Shown here one piece after another: positions 1 through 9,325 of a DNA stretch of 64,000 nucleotides. Each line of letters begins with the position of its first letter. The stretch's first letter is position 1. A program made the translations under genes and the position numbers. Where the stretch lies: assembly GCA_958403205.1 (NCBI GenBank), contig CATXWM010000008.1, positions 5,764 to 69,763 on the forward strand, read 5' to 3'. The notes beneath the pieces were generated by a model. The model saw only the letters and a program-made list of their open reading frames with translations, searched no databases and had not been told where the DNA came from. This stretch comes from an uncultured Collinsella sp. Its GTDB lineage: Bacteria; Actinomycetota; Coriobacteriia; Coriobacteriales; Coriobacteriaceae.

Positions 1-1194
1 TCGGCCGCGACGTCCGCCGCTCAGAACAAACTGTCGGGCGTGCTGTCCGACGCGGTCACGAACATCCTGGCCGTCAAGACCTGTGGGCGCGAGGACTTTG
101 AGCGCGACCTGTTCGATACCGCCGACCGCGCCGCGCGCGATGCTGAAACGGTTTCGATGCACGCCATGATGCAGCGCAACTTTACGACCTCGGGCCTTAT
201 CGTCATCACCATGGCCGTGGTGAGTGTGTTCGTCGCGGGTGGCAACGCGTGGTTTGGCATCTCGGCCGGCGCGCTCGTCATGATCTTTACCTATACGTAC
301 AACCTCACCATGCGTCTGAACTACGTAAGCTCCATGATGCAGCGCATCAACCGCGCGCTGGGCGATGCGGCCGAGATGACGCGCGTGCTGGACGAGCCGC
401 GTCTGGTGGCAGACGACGAGAACGCCCCCGAGCTCAAGGTGGGCGAGGGTGCGATTGATTTTGAGCACCTGAGCTTTGCATACCGTGATGCCGCGGCAGG
501 CGAGAGCGTGTTCGACGACCTGACGCTCCATGTGGCAGCGGGCCAGCGCGTGGGCCTGGTGGGCAAATCGGGCTCGGGCAAGACGACGCTCACCAAGTTG
601 TTGCTGCGCCTGGACGACGTACAGGGCGGCCGCGTGCTCGTGGACGGCCAGGACGTCTCGCGCTGTACGCAGCAGAGTCTGCGCCGCCAGGTTGCCTACG
701 TGCCGCAGGAGGCGTTGCTGTTCCATCGCTCCATTCGCGAGAATATCGCCTACGGACGCCCCGACGCCACCGACGAGCAGATCCGCGAGGCCGCGCGCCT
801 GGCAAATGCCCTGGAGTTTATCGACCGCCTGCCCAACGGCTTTGACACCATGGTGGGCGAGCGCGGCGTCAAGCTTTCGGGCGGCCAACGTCAGCGCGTG
901 GCCATCGCCCGCGCTATCCTGACCGACGCGCCGATCCTGGTGCTCGACGAGGCGACGTCTGCCCTCGACAGCGAGTCCGAGGCGCTGGTGCAGGAGGCGC
1001 TCGAGAACCTGATGCGCGGTCGCACCTCCATTGTGGTGGCGCATCGCCTGTCCACCGTGGCGGCGCTCGATCGCATCGTGGTGCTGGCGGACGGCGAGAT
1101 TGTCGAGGACGGTACGCATGCGCAGCTTGTCGAGGCAGGCGGCGAGTATGCGAGCCTGTGGGGCCGCCAGACCGGCGCATTTTTGGAGGCGTAA
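1..1194 (+). CDS. ABC transporter, fused permease/ATPase (5' end outside window)
   Basis: C-terminal part of an ABC exporter half-transporter; the frame is open to base 1, so the true start lies upstream. The first ~130 residues seen are the end of the transmembrane domain, with helices around bases 190-330. The ATPase domain follows: Walker A GKSGSGKTT near base 565, Q-loop in VAYVPQEALL, signature LSGGQRQRVAIARA near base 880, Walker B ILVLDEATSALD, and H-loop VVAHRLST. All catalytic motifs are intact. Such proteins export lipids, peptides or drugs as dimers; the substrate cannot be read from the sequence. A partner half-transporter may lie upstream of the window. Confidence 0.93.
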   Translation, partial: SAATSAAQNKLSGVLSDAVTNILAVKTCGREDFERDLFDTADRAARDAETVSMHAMMQRNFTTSGLIVITMAVVSVFVAGGNAWFGISAGALVMIFTYTYNLTMRLNYVSSMMQRINRALGDAAEMTRVLDEPRLVADDENAPELKVGEGAIDFEHLSFAYRDAAAGESVFDDLTLHVAAGQRVGLVGKSGSGKTTLTKLLLRLDDVQGGRVLVDGQDVSRCTQQSLRRQVAYVPQEALLFHRSIRENIAYGRPDATDEQIREAARLANALEFIDRLPNGFDTMVGERGVKLSGGQRQRVAIARAILTDAPILVLDEATSALDSESEALVQEALENLMRGRTSIVVAHRLSTVAALDRIVVLADGEIVEDGTHAQLVEAGGEYASLWGRQTGAFLEA

Positions 1195-1257
1195 AGACCC
1201 CATACGTGGGACAATCGTGCCCATAGGTTTGTTATGCCGCTGAGCCGAGGAGTCGTT

Positions 1258-1923
1258 ATGCCACGCGAGACCAATGCCGCCAAACGCGAGCGCGCCGTTG
1301 AGGTGTGCGAGCGCCTCAACCGTCGCTATGGCCCGGTCGAGTGCTTTTTGGATCACGAGAATCCCTTTAGGCTGCTCATCGCGGTACTGCTCTCGGCGCA
1401 GACGACCGACGCGCAGGTCAACAAGGTGACGCCGAAGCTGTTTGCCCAGTGGCCCACGCCCGAGGCCATGGCGGGGGCGAGCGTGGCCGATGTGGCCGAT
1501 ACCATTAAGTCGCTCGGCTTTTATAAGAGCAAGGCCAAGCACGCCGTGGAGGCCGCGCAGATGATCGTTGCCGATTACGGTGGCGAGGTGCCGGCCGACA
1601 TGAAGGAGCTCGTCAAGCTGCCGGGTGTTGGCCGCAAAACGGCGAACATCGTGCTCAACGTGGGGTTTGGCATTGTCGAGGGCATCGCGGTCGATACGCA
1701 CGTCAACCGCATCGCGCACCGCCTGATGCTGAGTCCCAAGACGCACGCCAAGGAGCCGCTCAAGACCGAGCAAGACCTGCTCAAGATTCTGCCGCACGAG
1801 TATTGGGAATCGGTCAACCACCAGTGGATTACCTTTGGCCGCGAGATCTGCGACGCTCGCAAGCCCAAGTGCGACGAGTGCCCGCTGGCAGACCTTTGCC
1901 CCAGCGTGCGCGTTTTGGGGTAG
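1258..1923 (+). CDS. nth: Endonuclease III (DNA glycosylase/AP lyase)
   Basis: Base-excision repair enzyme that removes oxidised pyrimidines and nicks abasic sites. The 221-residue product has the helix-hairpin-helix LPGVGRKTAN with the catalytic lysine at about residue 127, the catalytic aspartate in AVDTHVNR at about residue 146, and a C-terminal 4Fe-4S loop with Cys spacing C-X6-C-X2-C-X5-C. The ATG at 1258 is chosen over one at 1234 because GAGGAG precedes it at a suitable distance. It follows the ABC gene by 63 bases and is followed by a terminator hairpin before mfd. Confidence 0.95.
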   Translation: MPRETNAAKRERAVEVCERLNRRYGPVECFLDHENPFRLLIAVLLSAQTTDAQVNKVTPKLFAQWPTPEAMAGASVADVADTIKSLGFYKSKAKHAVEAAQMIVADYGGEVPADMKELVKLPGVGRKTANIVLNVGFGIVEGIAVDTHVNRIAHRLMLSPKTHAKEPLKTEQDLLKILPHEYWESVNHQWITFGREICDARKPKCDECPLADLCPSVRVLG

Positions 1924-1990
1924 CTGTTTGGCGTGCGCTGGCGTGTCCATCTCATGCGCTACCATGACAGGCAATGAAATCCGCCGCATA

Positions 1991-2018
1991 CCCGCCGAGC
2001 TTGCCCCGGCGGGCTTTT
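1991..2018 (+). terminator. Intrinsic terminator after nth
   Basis: A 7-bp stem (CCCGCCG at 1991-1997, CGGCGGG at 2007-2013) with a 9-base loop is followed by CTTTT. It ends nth and lies just upstream of the mfd ribosome binding site (GGAGG at about 2033). Confidence 0.6.
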
Positions 2019-2043
2019 GGCGTTGCGATGCCGGAGGAACAGC

Positions 2044-5000
2044 ATGCTCATTCACCGTATAGCCGCGCAGCTCTACACTGCCGAGGCACTGCAGACCGTC
2101 GAGGCCGGACTCGATGCCGGCGAGGACGTGACGCTGGCCGTGTCGCAGTCGGGCCGTACGCTTATGGCGGCCGCCCAGTTTGCGCGCCGTCCGCGACCGA
2201 CGGTCTACATTGTGAGCGGCGAGGACGCGGCCGATCGCGCCGCGCGCAGCCTTGCCGCCTACGTGGGCCTTGCGCATGTGTGCCGTTTTCCCGAGCGCAA
2301 GGACTATCCGTGGCGCGAGCAGGCGCCCGACGACGCCGTGGTGGCGCAGCGCTGCGAGGCTCTGGGGCGCATCGTGCGCGGGGACAACTGCATCATGGTT
2401 GCCTCGGCCCGTGCGCTGCTGCGCTGCGTGCCGCCGGTCGAGAGTCGCTATTGGGAGTCCACCACTTTTGCGGTGGGCGAGGAGATTCCTTTTGACGAGG
2501 TGCCGCAGCGCCTGGTGGGCATGGGCTACACCAATGCCGGCGCCGCCGACGCGCCCGGTCTGTTCCGCGTGCACGGCGACACCGTCGAGGTGTTCCCCGC
2601 ACAGGAAAAGGCGCCCGTACGCATCGAGTTCTTTGGCGACGAGATTGACCGCATCCGCCGCATGGTGAGCTCCACGGGCCAAACCATCGGCAACGAGGAC
2701 AGTATCGAGATCTTCCCGTGCCGCGAGCTGGCGCTTACCGACGATGCCGTCCACAACATGCACGTGGCGCTCTACCGCGCCAGCCAGGATGACAGTAAAC
2801 TGGCAGCGCTGCTCGAGATGGTGGATGCACGCATCGTCACGCCCGAGCTCGACCGCTTTTTGCCGGTGATGTACGGCCAGACCGTAAGCCCGTTGGCACA
2901 CGTGAGCGGCAAGGCGCTTGTGGTTTTGTCCGAGCCGCGCTCGCTGTTCGACGACTGCCTGCGTGCCTACGAGGATATCGAGGCCCGTGCCGGCGAGGCG
3001 GGGATTGACCGCCTGGACGGTCTGTACGTGCGCGCTCAACAGCTCGATTTTGGTGCCCAGCAGCGCCTGAACTACGTAAGCCTCATTCGTGCCGGCGGCG
3101 CGGTGACGGCCGAGCTCAAGATTGAGCAGCCTGCCATCGCAGGCTCGGACAACCGTTTTATGACGCGCATCCAGGAGGTCGTGGGCAAGCGCTATGCCTG
3201 CGTGTTTGCCATTCCCGACCGCGGTGCGCGCGAGTCGATGGAGCTCACCTTTGGCGACGAGGGTATTACCTTTGAGGAATCGCTGACCGCGGCGCCCGAA
3301 AATGCCGGTGCCATCGGCGACCGCGTGCGCGTGGCAGCGGCGGATTCCGCCGACCGTGCCGCACGCCAGGAGGCCCATGCTTCCATTCGCGAGCGTAAGG
3401 CCGACGCGCTCAACGCCCGCTCGCTCGAGGCGGGCGCCGCCCAGGCTGCCGCCGGTGCCGCCGTGCCCACCATCTCGCGCGGACGCGTGACTTTTGTCGA
3501 TGCCGCCCTGCCGCAGGGCGTGGTGGTGCCCGATGCCAACCTGGCCGTGTTCTCAATCGCCGACCTCAACGCCCGCATGGACGCCAACCGCGCGCGCAGC
3601 CGTCGCAAGGTTGACATTACGCAGATCACGTTCCCGTTTAAGCCGGGCGACTACGTGGTGCACGCTACCCACGGCATCGCACTCTTTAGCGAGATCGCGC
3701 GCCAGGAAGTGGGCGGCAAGGAGCGCGACTACCTTTTGCTGGAATATGCCGACGGCGACAAGCTCTACGTGCCGCTCGAGCAGGTCGACCGCATCACGCG
3801 CTATGTTGGCCCCGACGGCGACAAGCCGCGCCTGACCAGGCTCAACACAGCCGACTGGACGCGCGCCACCAACAAGGCGCGCAAGAACGCCAAAAAGCTG
3901 GCGTTTGACCTGGTCGACCTGTATACGCGCCGCTCATCAATCGCGGGTATCGCCTGCCCGCCTGACACGCCCGAGCAGATCGAGATGGAGGAGAGCTTTC
4001 CTTACGACGAGACGCGCGACCAGCTGGAGGCCATCGCCGACATTAAGGCCGATATGGAGGCGCCCAAGCCCATGGACCGCCTGCTGTGCGGCGACGTGGG
4101 TTTTGGCAAGACCGAGGTCGCCCTGCGCGCGGCGTTTAAGTGCGTGGACTCCGGCCGCCAAGTCATGGTGCTCTGCCCCACGACCATTCTGGCCCAGCAG
4201 CACTACGAGACGTTCTTTGAGCGCTTTGTCCCGTTTGGCCTCGAGGTCGAGGTGCTCAGCCGCTTCCGCACCCCGGCGCAGCAAAAGCGCGCGCTCAAGG
4301 CGTTTGCCGAGGGCACGATCGACGTGCTCATCGGCACGCATCGTCTGCTTTCGGCCGACGTGAACCCCAAGAACCTGGGCCTGGTGATCATCGACGAGGA
4401 GCAACGCTTTGGCGTGCAGCACAAGGAACAGCTCAAGAACCTGCGCGAGCAGATTGACGTGCTCACGCTTTCGGCAACGCCGATTCCGCGAACTATGCAG
4501 ATGGCCACGAGCGGCGTGCGCGACATGAGCCTGATCACCACACCGCCCACCGGGCGTCGTCCCGTGATCGTGCACGTGGGGGAGTACGACCCCGATGTGG
4601 TGAGTGCGGCGATTCGCCTGGAGGTGGGCCGCGGCGGCCAGGTGTACTACGTGTCCAACCGCGTCAAGACCATCGACGACGCCGTGGCGCGCGTGCACGA
4701 GGCCGCGCCCGAGGCGCGCGTGGGCGTGGCGCACGGCAAGATGAGCCCGCGCGAGGTCGAGGACGTGATGATCGAGTTCGCGACCAAGAAGATCGACGTG
4801 CTTATCGCCACGACCATCGTGGAGAGCGGCATCGACAACGCAACGGCCAACACGCTCATCATCGAGGATTCGCAGCGTCTGGGTCTGGCACAGCTCTACC
4901 AGCTCAAGGGCCGTGTGGGCCGTTCTGCCACGCAGGCATACGCGTACTTTATGTTCCCCGGCGAGCTGCCGCTCACCGAGGAGGCGACGGCGCGCCTGAC

Positions 5001-5676
5001 CGCACTGTCCGAGTTCCAAGACCTGGGCAGCGGCATGCGCATTGCCATGCGCGACCTGGAGATTCGCGGCGCCGGCTCGCTTATGGGGGCCGAGCAGCAC
5101 GGCAACCTGTCGAGCGTGGGCTTTGACCTGTTTACGCAGATGCTGGGCCAGGCGGTAGCCGAGGCGCGCGGCGATGACGACGCCGGCGTGGAGGCGGCGA
5201 GCGTGGGCATTAACCTGCCTGCCGATTACTTCTTGTCCGAGGAGTACCTGCCGGCGGTGGATCAGCGCGTGCTCGTGTACCGTAAGCTCGCAGCGGCCGA
5301 GGACCTGGAGAGCATCGATGAGGTGCAGGAAGAGACCGAGGCCGCGCATGGCGAGCTGCCGTTGGCGGGACTCAATTTGTTCAATCGCGCACGAATCCGC
5401 ATTCGCGGCGAGCGCCTGGGGCTCGAGAGCGTCACGCTCAGTGGCGGTCGCATCACGTTTTTGGGCGTCGACGTGCCCAAGAAGGTGGCCTTTGAGCTTA
5501 AGACCCGCTATGGCGCGGTGAACTTCCCCAAGAGCCGCAAGCTGTCGGTGCCCTACAAGGCGGGCGCCGGCGCGGGCAGCGGCCTGGGTCGCGGCCTCGA
5601 CGCCAACGACGGCACCGGCCCGGTGGCCGCGGCACTCATGCTGTTGCAACAATTAGGCGCGAGCGACGATGACTAA
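2044..5676 (+). CDS. mfd: Transcription-repair coupling factor Mfd
   Basis: SF2 DNA translocase that dislodges stalled RNA polymerase and recruits UvrA. The product is about 1210 residues, the usual Mfd length. The N-terminal UvrB-like region is followed by the CarD-like polymerase-interaction domain (FKPGDYVVHATHGI, about residue 533), the helicase core with Walker A GDVGFGKTEVA (about 683), DEEQRFGV (about 784) and LSATPIPRT, motif VI-type GRVGRS, and a C-terminal D7-type domain. The start at 2044 follows GGAGGAACAGC; an in-frame ATG at 2017 has no comparable site. Alternatives such as RecG are excluded by the N-terminal half and the length. Confidence 0.97.
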   Translation: MLIHRIAAQLYTAEALQTVEAGLDAGEDVTLAVSQSGRTLMAAAQFARRPRPTVYIVSGEDAADRAARSLAAYVGLAHVCRFPERKDYPWREQAPDDAVVAQRCEALGRIVRGDNCIMVASARALLRCVPPVESRYWESTTFAVGEEIPFDEVPQRLVGMGYTNAGAADAPGLFRVHGDTVEVFPAQEKAPVRIEFFGDEIDRIRRMVSSTGQTIGNEDSIEIFPCRELALTDDAVHNMHVALYRASQDDSKLAALLEMVDARIVTPELDRFLPVMYGQTVSPLAHVSGKALVVLSEPRSLFDDCLRAYEDIEARAGEAGIDRLDGLYVRAQQLDFGAQQRLNYVSLIRAGGAVTAELKIEQPAIAGSDNRFMTRIQEVVGKRYACVFAIPDRGARESMELTFGDEGITFEESLTAAPENAGAIGDRVRVAAADSADRAARQEAHASIRERKADALNARSLEAGAAQAAAGAAVPTISRGRVTFVDAALPQGVVVPDANLAVFSIADLNARMDANRARSRRKVDITQITFPFKPGDYVVHATHGIALFSEIARQEVGGKERDYLLLEYADGDKLYVPLEQVDRITRYVGPDGDKPRLTRLNTADWTRATNKARKNAKKLAFDLVDLYTRRSSIAGIACPPDTPEQIEMEESFPYDETRDQLEAIADIKADMEAPKPMDRLLCGDVGFGKTEVALRAAFKCVDSGRQVMVLCPTTILAQQHYETFFERFVPFGLEVEVLSRFRTPAQQKRALKAFAEGTIDVLIGTHRLLSADVNPKNLGLVIIDEEQRFGVQHKEQLKNLREQIDVLTLSATPIPRTMQMATSGVRDMSLITTPPTGRRPVIVHVGEYDPDVVSAAIRLEVGRGGQVYYVSNRVKTIDDAVARVHEAAPEARVGVAHGKMSPREVEDVMIEFATKKIDVLIATTIVESGIDNATANTLIIEDSQRLGLAQLYQLKGRVGRSATQAYAYFMFPGELPLTEEATARLTALSEFQDLGSGMRIAMRDLEIRGAGSLMGAEQHGNLSSVGFDLFTQMLGQAVAEARGDDDAGVEAASVGINLPADYFLSEEYLPAVDQRVLVYRKLAAAEDLESIDEVQEETEAAHGELPLAGLNLFNRARIRIRGERLGLESVTLSGGRITFLGVDVPKKVAFELKTRYGAVNFPKSRKLSVPYKAGAGAGSGLGRGLDANDGTGPVAAALMLLQQLGASDDD

Positions 5677-5688
5677 CAAGTAGGGGGC

Positions 5689-5720
5689 GTGGCGGGACGA
5701 AGTCATCTTTGTCCCGCCAC
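5689..5720 (+). terminator. Hairpin after mfd
   Basis: A perfect 10-bp stem (GTGGCGGGAC at 5689-5698, GTCCCGCCAC at 5711-5720) follows the mfd stop codon by 12 bases. There is no U-run, so it may stabilise the transcript end or terminate only weakly. Confidence 0.4.
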
Positions 5721-5756
5721 GTTGCGAGTTGATTCCGGCCCCATCGAAAGGAAAGC

Positions 5757-6620
5757 ATGTTCGGATACATCTATAAGAAAGATGTCGCCATTATCGCGGT
5801 TGTCCTGTGCCTTTGTCTGGGCGTGGGCAGCTTCTTCGATTATCAGATTTCGAGCGCGCTGTTCAATATCGGCAGCATGTACGGCCGCTTTATCGAGGCT
5901 GCCGGCGAGCTACCGTTCGAGCTGACGGCAAGCGTCGCGGGCGTCATGCTCGTGCGTGCGGTGCGTCCCGACTCCAGGGGGAGCAAATGGCTCGCCGTGC
6001 TCGGCATCCTCGTCAACGTTGGCCTGGTCGGCTACGAGATCGTTTCGTCCCTGCGGGTTGGCGGCAAACTCATCGCTGCTCAGTTGGTGCTGACATTTGT
6101 GCTGGTCATCGTCGCTAACCTTATCGTCTATCGCCTCACGCGCGCGACCGCGCCCGACGAGCTCACGCGCTGGGCGTTGATGGTACTTGCCGTGTGGGTC
6201 GCTCAGGCCATTATCCTCAACGTGATCGTCAAGCCGCTGTGGTCGCGCCCGCGCATGCGCGTGATCGAGGTGACGCCGGGGCTCGATTTTCAGCCGTGGT
6301 GGGTGATCGGCAACCCCGACAAGTGGACCTATATCGCCGCCGGCGTGATCAAGGACGGGTTCAAGTCGTTCGCGAGCGGACACACGGCGCACGCGGCGAT
6401 CGGCCTTATGCTCGCCGGGCTTCCCGCGGCAGCCTTTAAGGAAAAACCTTCGCGTCGCCGCGTGATCTTTTGGGCGGCGGCTGTGGTCGCGGCGCTCGTC
6501 GCCTTTGGCCGTATCGTGATCGGAGCTCACTTTTTGAGCGACGTGAGCTGCGGCTTTGCCCTGGTGTTGGCGCTTGAGTGCCTTGCCGCGCGCGTTGCCT
6601 ATCCCAACGGCGTACAATAG
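5757..6620 (+). CDS. PAP2-family membrane phosphatase
   Basis: Polytopic membrane protein of 287 residues with the three phosphatase signatures of the type 2 phosphatidic acid phosphatase superfamily: KPLWSRPRMR (KX6RP-like), FASGHTAHA (the PSGH box, with S in place of P) and GRIVIGAHFLSD (SRX5HX3D-like, with the catalytic His). About six hydrophobic helices are visible. Family members dephosphorylate lipid phosphates such as phosphatidic acid or undecaprenyl pyrophosphate at the outer membrane face; the substrate here is unknown. The start follows GAAAGGAAAGC. It is a single gene between mfd and the aldolase. Confidence 0.88.
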   Translation: MFGYIYKKDVAIIAVVLCLCLGVGSFFDYQISSALFNIGSMYGRFIEAAGELPFELTASVAGVMLVRAVRPDSRGSKWLAVLGILVNVGLVGYEIVSSLRVGGKLIAAQLVLTFVLVIVANLIVYRLTRATAPDELTRWALMVLAVWVAQAIILNVIVKPLWSRPRMRVIEVTPGLDFQPWWVIGNPDKWTYIAAGVIKDGFKSFASGHTAHAAIGLMLAGLPAAAFKEKPSRRRVIFWAAAVVAALVAFGRIVIGAHFLSDVSCGFALVLALECLAARVAYPNGVQ

Positions 6621-6665
6621 CCCCGTTTGAATCATCGGGCCCGTGCCCGGCTAGAGAGGATTGCC

Positions 6666-7691
6666 ATGCTCGCGTTTAACAACGACTATTCCCACGGCGC
6701 ACATCCGGCAGTGCTGCAGGCACTCGTCGACACCAACATGGAGCCGCAGCCCGGCTACGGTACCGATGCGCACACCGAGCGCGCCAAGCAACTTATTCGC
6801 GAGGCCTGCCAGGCCCCCGATGCCGACGTGTTTTTTCTGGTGGGCGGCACGCAGGCCAACGCGACGGTGATCGACATGCTGCTTGCGCCCTACGAGGGCG
6901 TCGTTGCTGCTGAGACTGGCCACGTCGCCTGTCACGAGGCGGGCGCTATCGAGTTTGGCGGCCACAAGGTGCTCACCATCCCCGGCTACGAGGGCAAGAT
7001 GCATGCCGAGGACCTCGAGAACTATATCCAGGTGTTCTACGAAAACGAGAGCTACGAGCACACGGTGTTCCCGGGTGCCGTGTATGTGAGCCTATCGACC
7101 GAGTACGGCACGCTGTACTCCAAGGCCGAGCTCGCGGCGATTCACGCGGTGTGCCAGAAGCGCGAGATTCCGCTGTTTGTGGACGGTGCTCGCCTGGCCT
7201 ATGCGCTGGCGGCCGATGAGTGCGACATTACCCTGCCCGAGCTGGCGCAGCTGTGTGACGTGTTCTACATCGGCGGCACCAAGTGTGGTGCGCTCTGCGG
7301 CGAGGCTGTGGTGTTCTGTGGCATGCACGCCCCGGCGCACCCCATTCCGCGTATTAAGCAGCATGGCGCACTGCTCGCCAAGGGCCGCCTGACGGGTGTG
7401 CAGTTCGAGGCTCTTTTTACCGATGGCCTGTATTTTGAGATTGGTCGCCAGGCGATTGAGACCGCTCAGGCGCTTCGTCGTGTGCTGCACGAGCGCGGCT
7501 ACCAGTTCTTCTTGGAGACGCCCACGAACCAGCAGTTCGTGATTCTGCCCAACGAGGATATGGCCCGCATTCGCGAGCATGCCTCGATTGAGTACTGGGA
7601 AAAGTACGACGAGACCCACACGGTGGTGCGCTTTTGCACCAGCTGGGCCACGACGCAGAAGGACATCGACGCGCTGGCGGCTGTCCTGTAG
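6666..7691 (+). CDS. ltaE: Low-specificity L-threonine aldolase-like PLP enzyme
   Basis: Fold-type I PLP enzyme of 341 residues in the beta-eliminating lyase/threonine aldolase family, which cleaves L-threonine or allo-threonine to glycine and acetaldehyde. Visible features are the N-terminal FNNDYSHGAHPAVLQAL, the glycine-rich VGGTQANATVIDML that binds PLP phosphate, the aspartate in LFVDGARLA, and the Schiff-base lysine in YIGGTKCGALCGE (residue 206). The ATG at 6666 follows AGAGAGGATTGCC; an in-frame upstream ATG at 6627 would add an uncharacteristic basic tail. The exact substrate is not proven. Confidence 0.85.
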   Translation: MLAFNNDYSHGAHPAVLQALVDTNMEPQPGYGTDAHTERAKQLIREACQAPDADVFFLVGGTQANATVIDMLLAPYEGVVAAETGHVACHEAGAIEFGGHKVLTIPGYEGKMHAEDLENYIQVFYENESYEHTVFPGAVYVSLSTEYGTLYSKAELAAIHAVCQKREIPLFVDGARLAYALAADECDITLPELAQLCDVFYIGGTKCGALCGEAVVFCGMHAPAHPIPRIKQHGALLAKGRLTGVQFEALFTDGLYFEIGRQAIETAQALRRVLHERGYQFFLETPTNQQFVILPNEDMARIREHASIEYWEKYDETHTVVRFCTSWATTQKDIDALAAVL

Positions 7692-7770
7692 GCTGATGTG
7701 ATGACGAGGGGCCGCCTTGCGCTTGGATTTGGTGTGGGGCGGTCTTTGCTTTTTGAGGGGGAGGGGTTGT

Positions 7771-8352
7771 ATGACCGAGATGTCCGAGCCGACGATCCGC
7801 CTGGCGACGCCCGAAGACGCACCGTCGTTGCTTGCCATCTATGAGCCGTATGTGCGCCAGACGGCGATTACCTGCGAATACGAGGTGCCGAGCGTTGAGG
7901 AGTTCGCCGGGCGCATCGAGCGTACGCTCAAGCGCTACCCGTATTTGGTGATGGAGTTGGACGGGCGTCCGGTGGGCTATGCCTATGTGAGTCCGCTCAA
8001 CAGCCGCGAGGCATACGACTGGTCGGTCGAGACATCGATCTACCTGGCGCGCGACGTGCGCCACGGCGGGCTGGGCCGCAAGCTGCACGATGCGCTCAAG
8101 CAATGCCTGATCGCGATGGGCATCACCAACATGTGCGCGCTCATTGCCGTGCCGCACGACAAGGACGACGAGTATCTAACGCACAACAGTCAGGATTTCC
8201 ATGCCCATATGGGCTACCGCCTGGTGGGCGCCTTTGACCGCTGCGCCCAAAAGTTCGGCCGCTGGTACGACATGTGCTGGATGGAGCTGGTCCTTGCCGA
8301 GCGCACGCCCAACCAGCCTAAGCCAACCTGGTTCCCCGATCTCCTCGCCTAA
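7771..8352 (+). CDS. GNAT N-acetyltransferase (phosphinothricin acetyltransferase-like)
   Basis: A 193-residue acetyl-CoA-dependent N-acetyltransferase. The layout matches the PAT/MnaT branch: an IRLATPEDAPSLLAIYEPYV start, a YAYVSPL strand, the WSVETSIYLARD strand, and the acetyl-CoA loop RHGGLGRKLHDALKQ. Family members acetylate amino-acid analogues such as methionine sulfone or phosphinothricin; the natural substrate here is unknown. The ATG at 7771 follows GAGGGGGAGG and fits the family start; an upstream in-frame start at 7717 does not. It converges on the GntR gene over a shared terminator. Confidence 0.87.
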   Translation: MTEMSEPTIRLATPEDAPSLLAIYEPYVRQTAITCEYEVPSVEEFAGRIERTLKRYPYLVMELDGRPVGYAYVSPLNSREAYDWSVETSIYLARDVRHGGLGRKLHDALKQCLIAMGITNMCALIAVPHDKDDEYLTHNSQDFHAHMGYRLVGAFDRCAQKFGRWYDMCWMELVLAERTPNQPKPTWFPDLLA

Positions 8353-8391
8353 AACCACCACGAAGGTGTCTGTCCCCTTTGTGGTGGTTTT
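8351..8391. terminator. Bidirectional terminator between converging genes
   Basis: A 16-bp near-perfect stem (AAAACCACCACGAAGG at 8351-8366 with CCTTTGTGGTGGTTTT at 8376-8391) starts with A-runs and ends with T-runs, so it can terminate both flanking genes. A related ACCACGAAGG hairpin occurs at 25897-25927. Confidence 0.75.
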
Positions 8392-8397
8392 GGCAGG

Positions 8398-9120
8398 TTA
8401 GCCGATGGGCTCGGTGTATTTGGCGCGGTCGGTGCGCTGGATGCGCTTGGAGACATGGAGCGGGCGGCCGTCGGTGTCGTAGACGTAGTCGGTGATCAGG
8501 ATCAGCGCCTGCCCACGCTCAACGTTGAGCAAAAACGCCTCGTTTTGCGAGGCATAGCACACCTCAAAGGTCTTATGTCCCTGTGCCGGCGCGCGATGGA
8601 ATTCCTGGCGCAGCGTGGCGTAGAGCGAACCGTTGATATCGCGGTCGATGAGTGCTTCAAAGCTCGGTGGTAGATAGGTGGTCTCCAGGCACAGTGGCGC
8701 ATCGTCCAGATAACGCAGACGGACAAGTTTGACGAGCTTGCTGCCCACGGCGGCATCAAAGAACTTGGCTATGCTGCCGCCCGCCTTGGTAAAGCCCGAG
8801 TCCACCGTGCGCGTGGTGGGCTTCATGCCCTGACCCTGGACCTGCGCTGTATAGCTCGAAAACACCAGGTTGTTCTCGTGGAGCGCCGGCGTGTCGGCCA
8901 CAAAGGCGCCGCGCCCGCGCTCGGTTCGAACCAGACCCTCATCAACGAGCACCTTAAGGGCATGGCGTACGGTGCTGCGCGACAGCCCCGATTCGTCCAT
9001 GAGTTCCATCTCGGACGGCAGCTTGTCTCCGCGCGCGTAGGTGCCGGCGGCGATGCGGTCGCGAAGCGTACCCGCCAAGCGCTCGTATTGGCTCAGTTTC
9101 TTTTTAGATGAAGCGTTCAT
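8398..9120 (-). CDS. GntR-family regulator, HutC/UTRA type
   Basis: A 240-residue transcription factor. The N-terminal winged helix (KLPSEMELMDESGLSRSTVRHALKVL..EGLVRTERGRGAFV) is followed by a UTRA effector domain that in relatives binds sugar phosphates or amines. It is divergent from the SIS gene at 9326 across a 205-base spacer carrying repeated TTGTATGC sites, the usual arrangement for local repression. The other two GntR genes of the window (18005 and 21066) share the architecture but have clearly different UTRA domains. Effector identity is inferred only from context. Confidence 0.9.
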   Translation of the reverse strand: MNASSKKKLSQYERLAGTLRDRIAAGTYARGDKLPSEMELMDESGLSRSTVRHALKVLVDEGLVRTERGRGAFVADTPALHENNLVFSSYTAQVQGQGMKPTTRTVDSGFTKAGGSIAKFFDAAVGSKLVKLVRLRYLDDAPLCLETTYLPPSFEALIDRDINGSLYATLRQEFHRAPAQGHKTFEVCYASQNEAFLLNVERGQALILITDYVYDTDGRPLHVSKRIQRTDRAKYTEPIG

Positions 9121-9137
9121 GCGATCAGCCTATATCT

Positions 9138-9287
9138 AACTTGTATGCTTATCTAAGCAAGCATGTATTCAATACGACAACAAAACCGCTGGTAGCCAAT
9201 TATCAAAAACCGCATCAGCAAAAATTCTAAGACAAATATAGCATACAACTAGTCGACATAACCAAAACATGTATGTAACTTGTATGC
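9138..9287. promoter_or_regulatory. Repeated TTGTATGC sites, candidate GntR operators
   Basis: The 11-mer AACTTGTATGC occurs at 9138-9148 and again at 9277-9287. An inverted copy of its core (GCATACAA) lies at 9241-9248, and the related ACATGTATGT and GCATGTATT are at 9267-9276 and 9161-9169. The outer copies sit next to the start of the divergent GntR gene and just upstream of the SIS gene's ribosome binding site. That position suits a regulator controlling both genes. Confidence 0.55.
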
Positions 9288-9325
9288 CATCGAGAGCATC
9301 AAACGAGAAGAAAGGCTGATGCGCG

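Noticed and set aside
3937..5652. Long open frame (about 570 codons) on the minus strand inside mfd
   Set aside because: It is antisense to the well-supported mfd, has His/Ala/Val-rich shadow composition and no ribosome binding site; it is a by-product of high GC.
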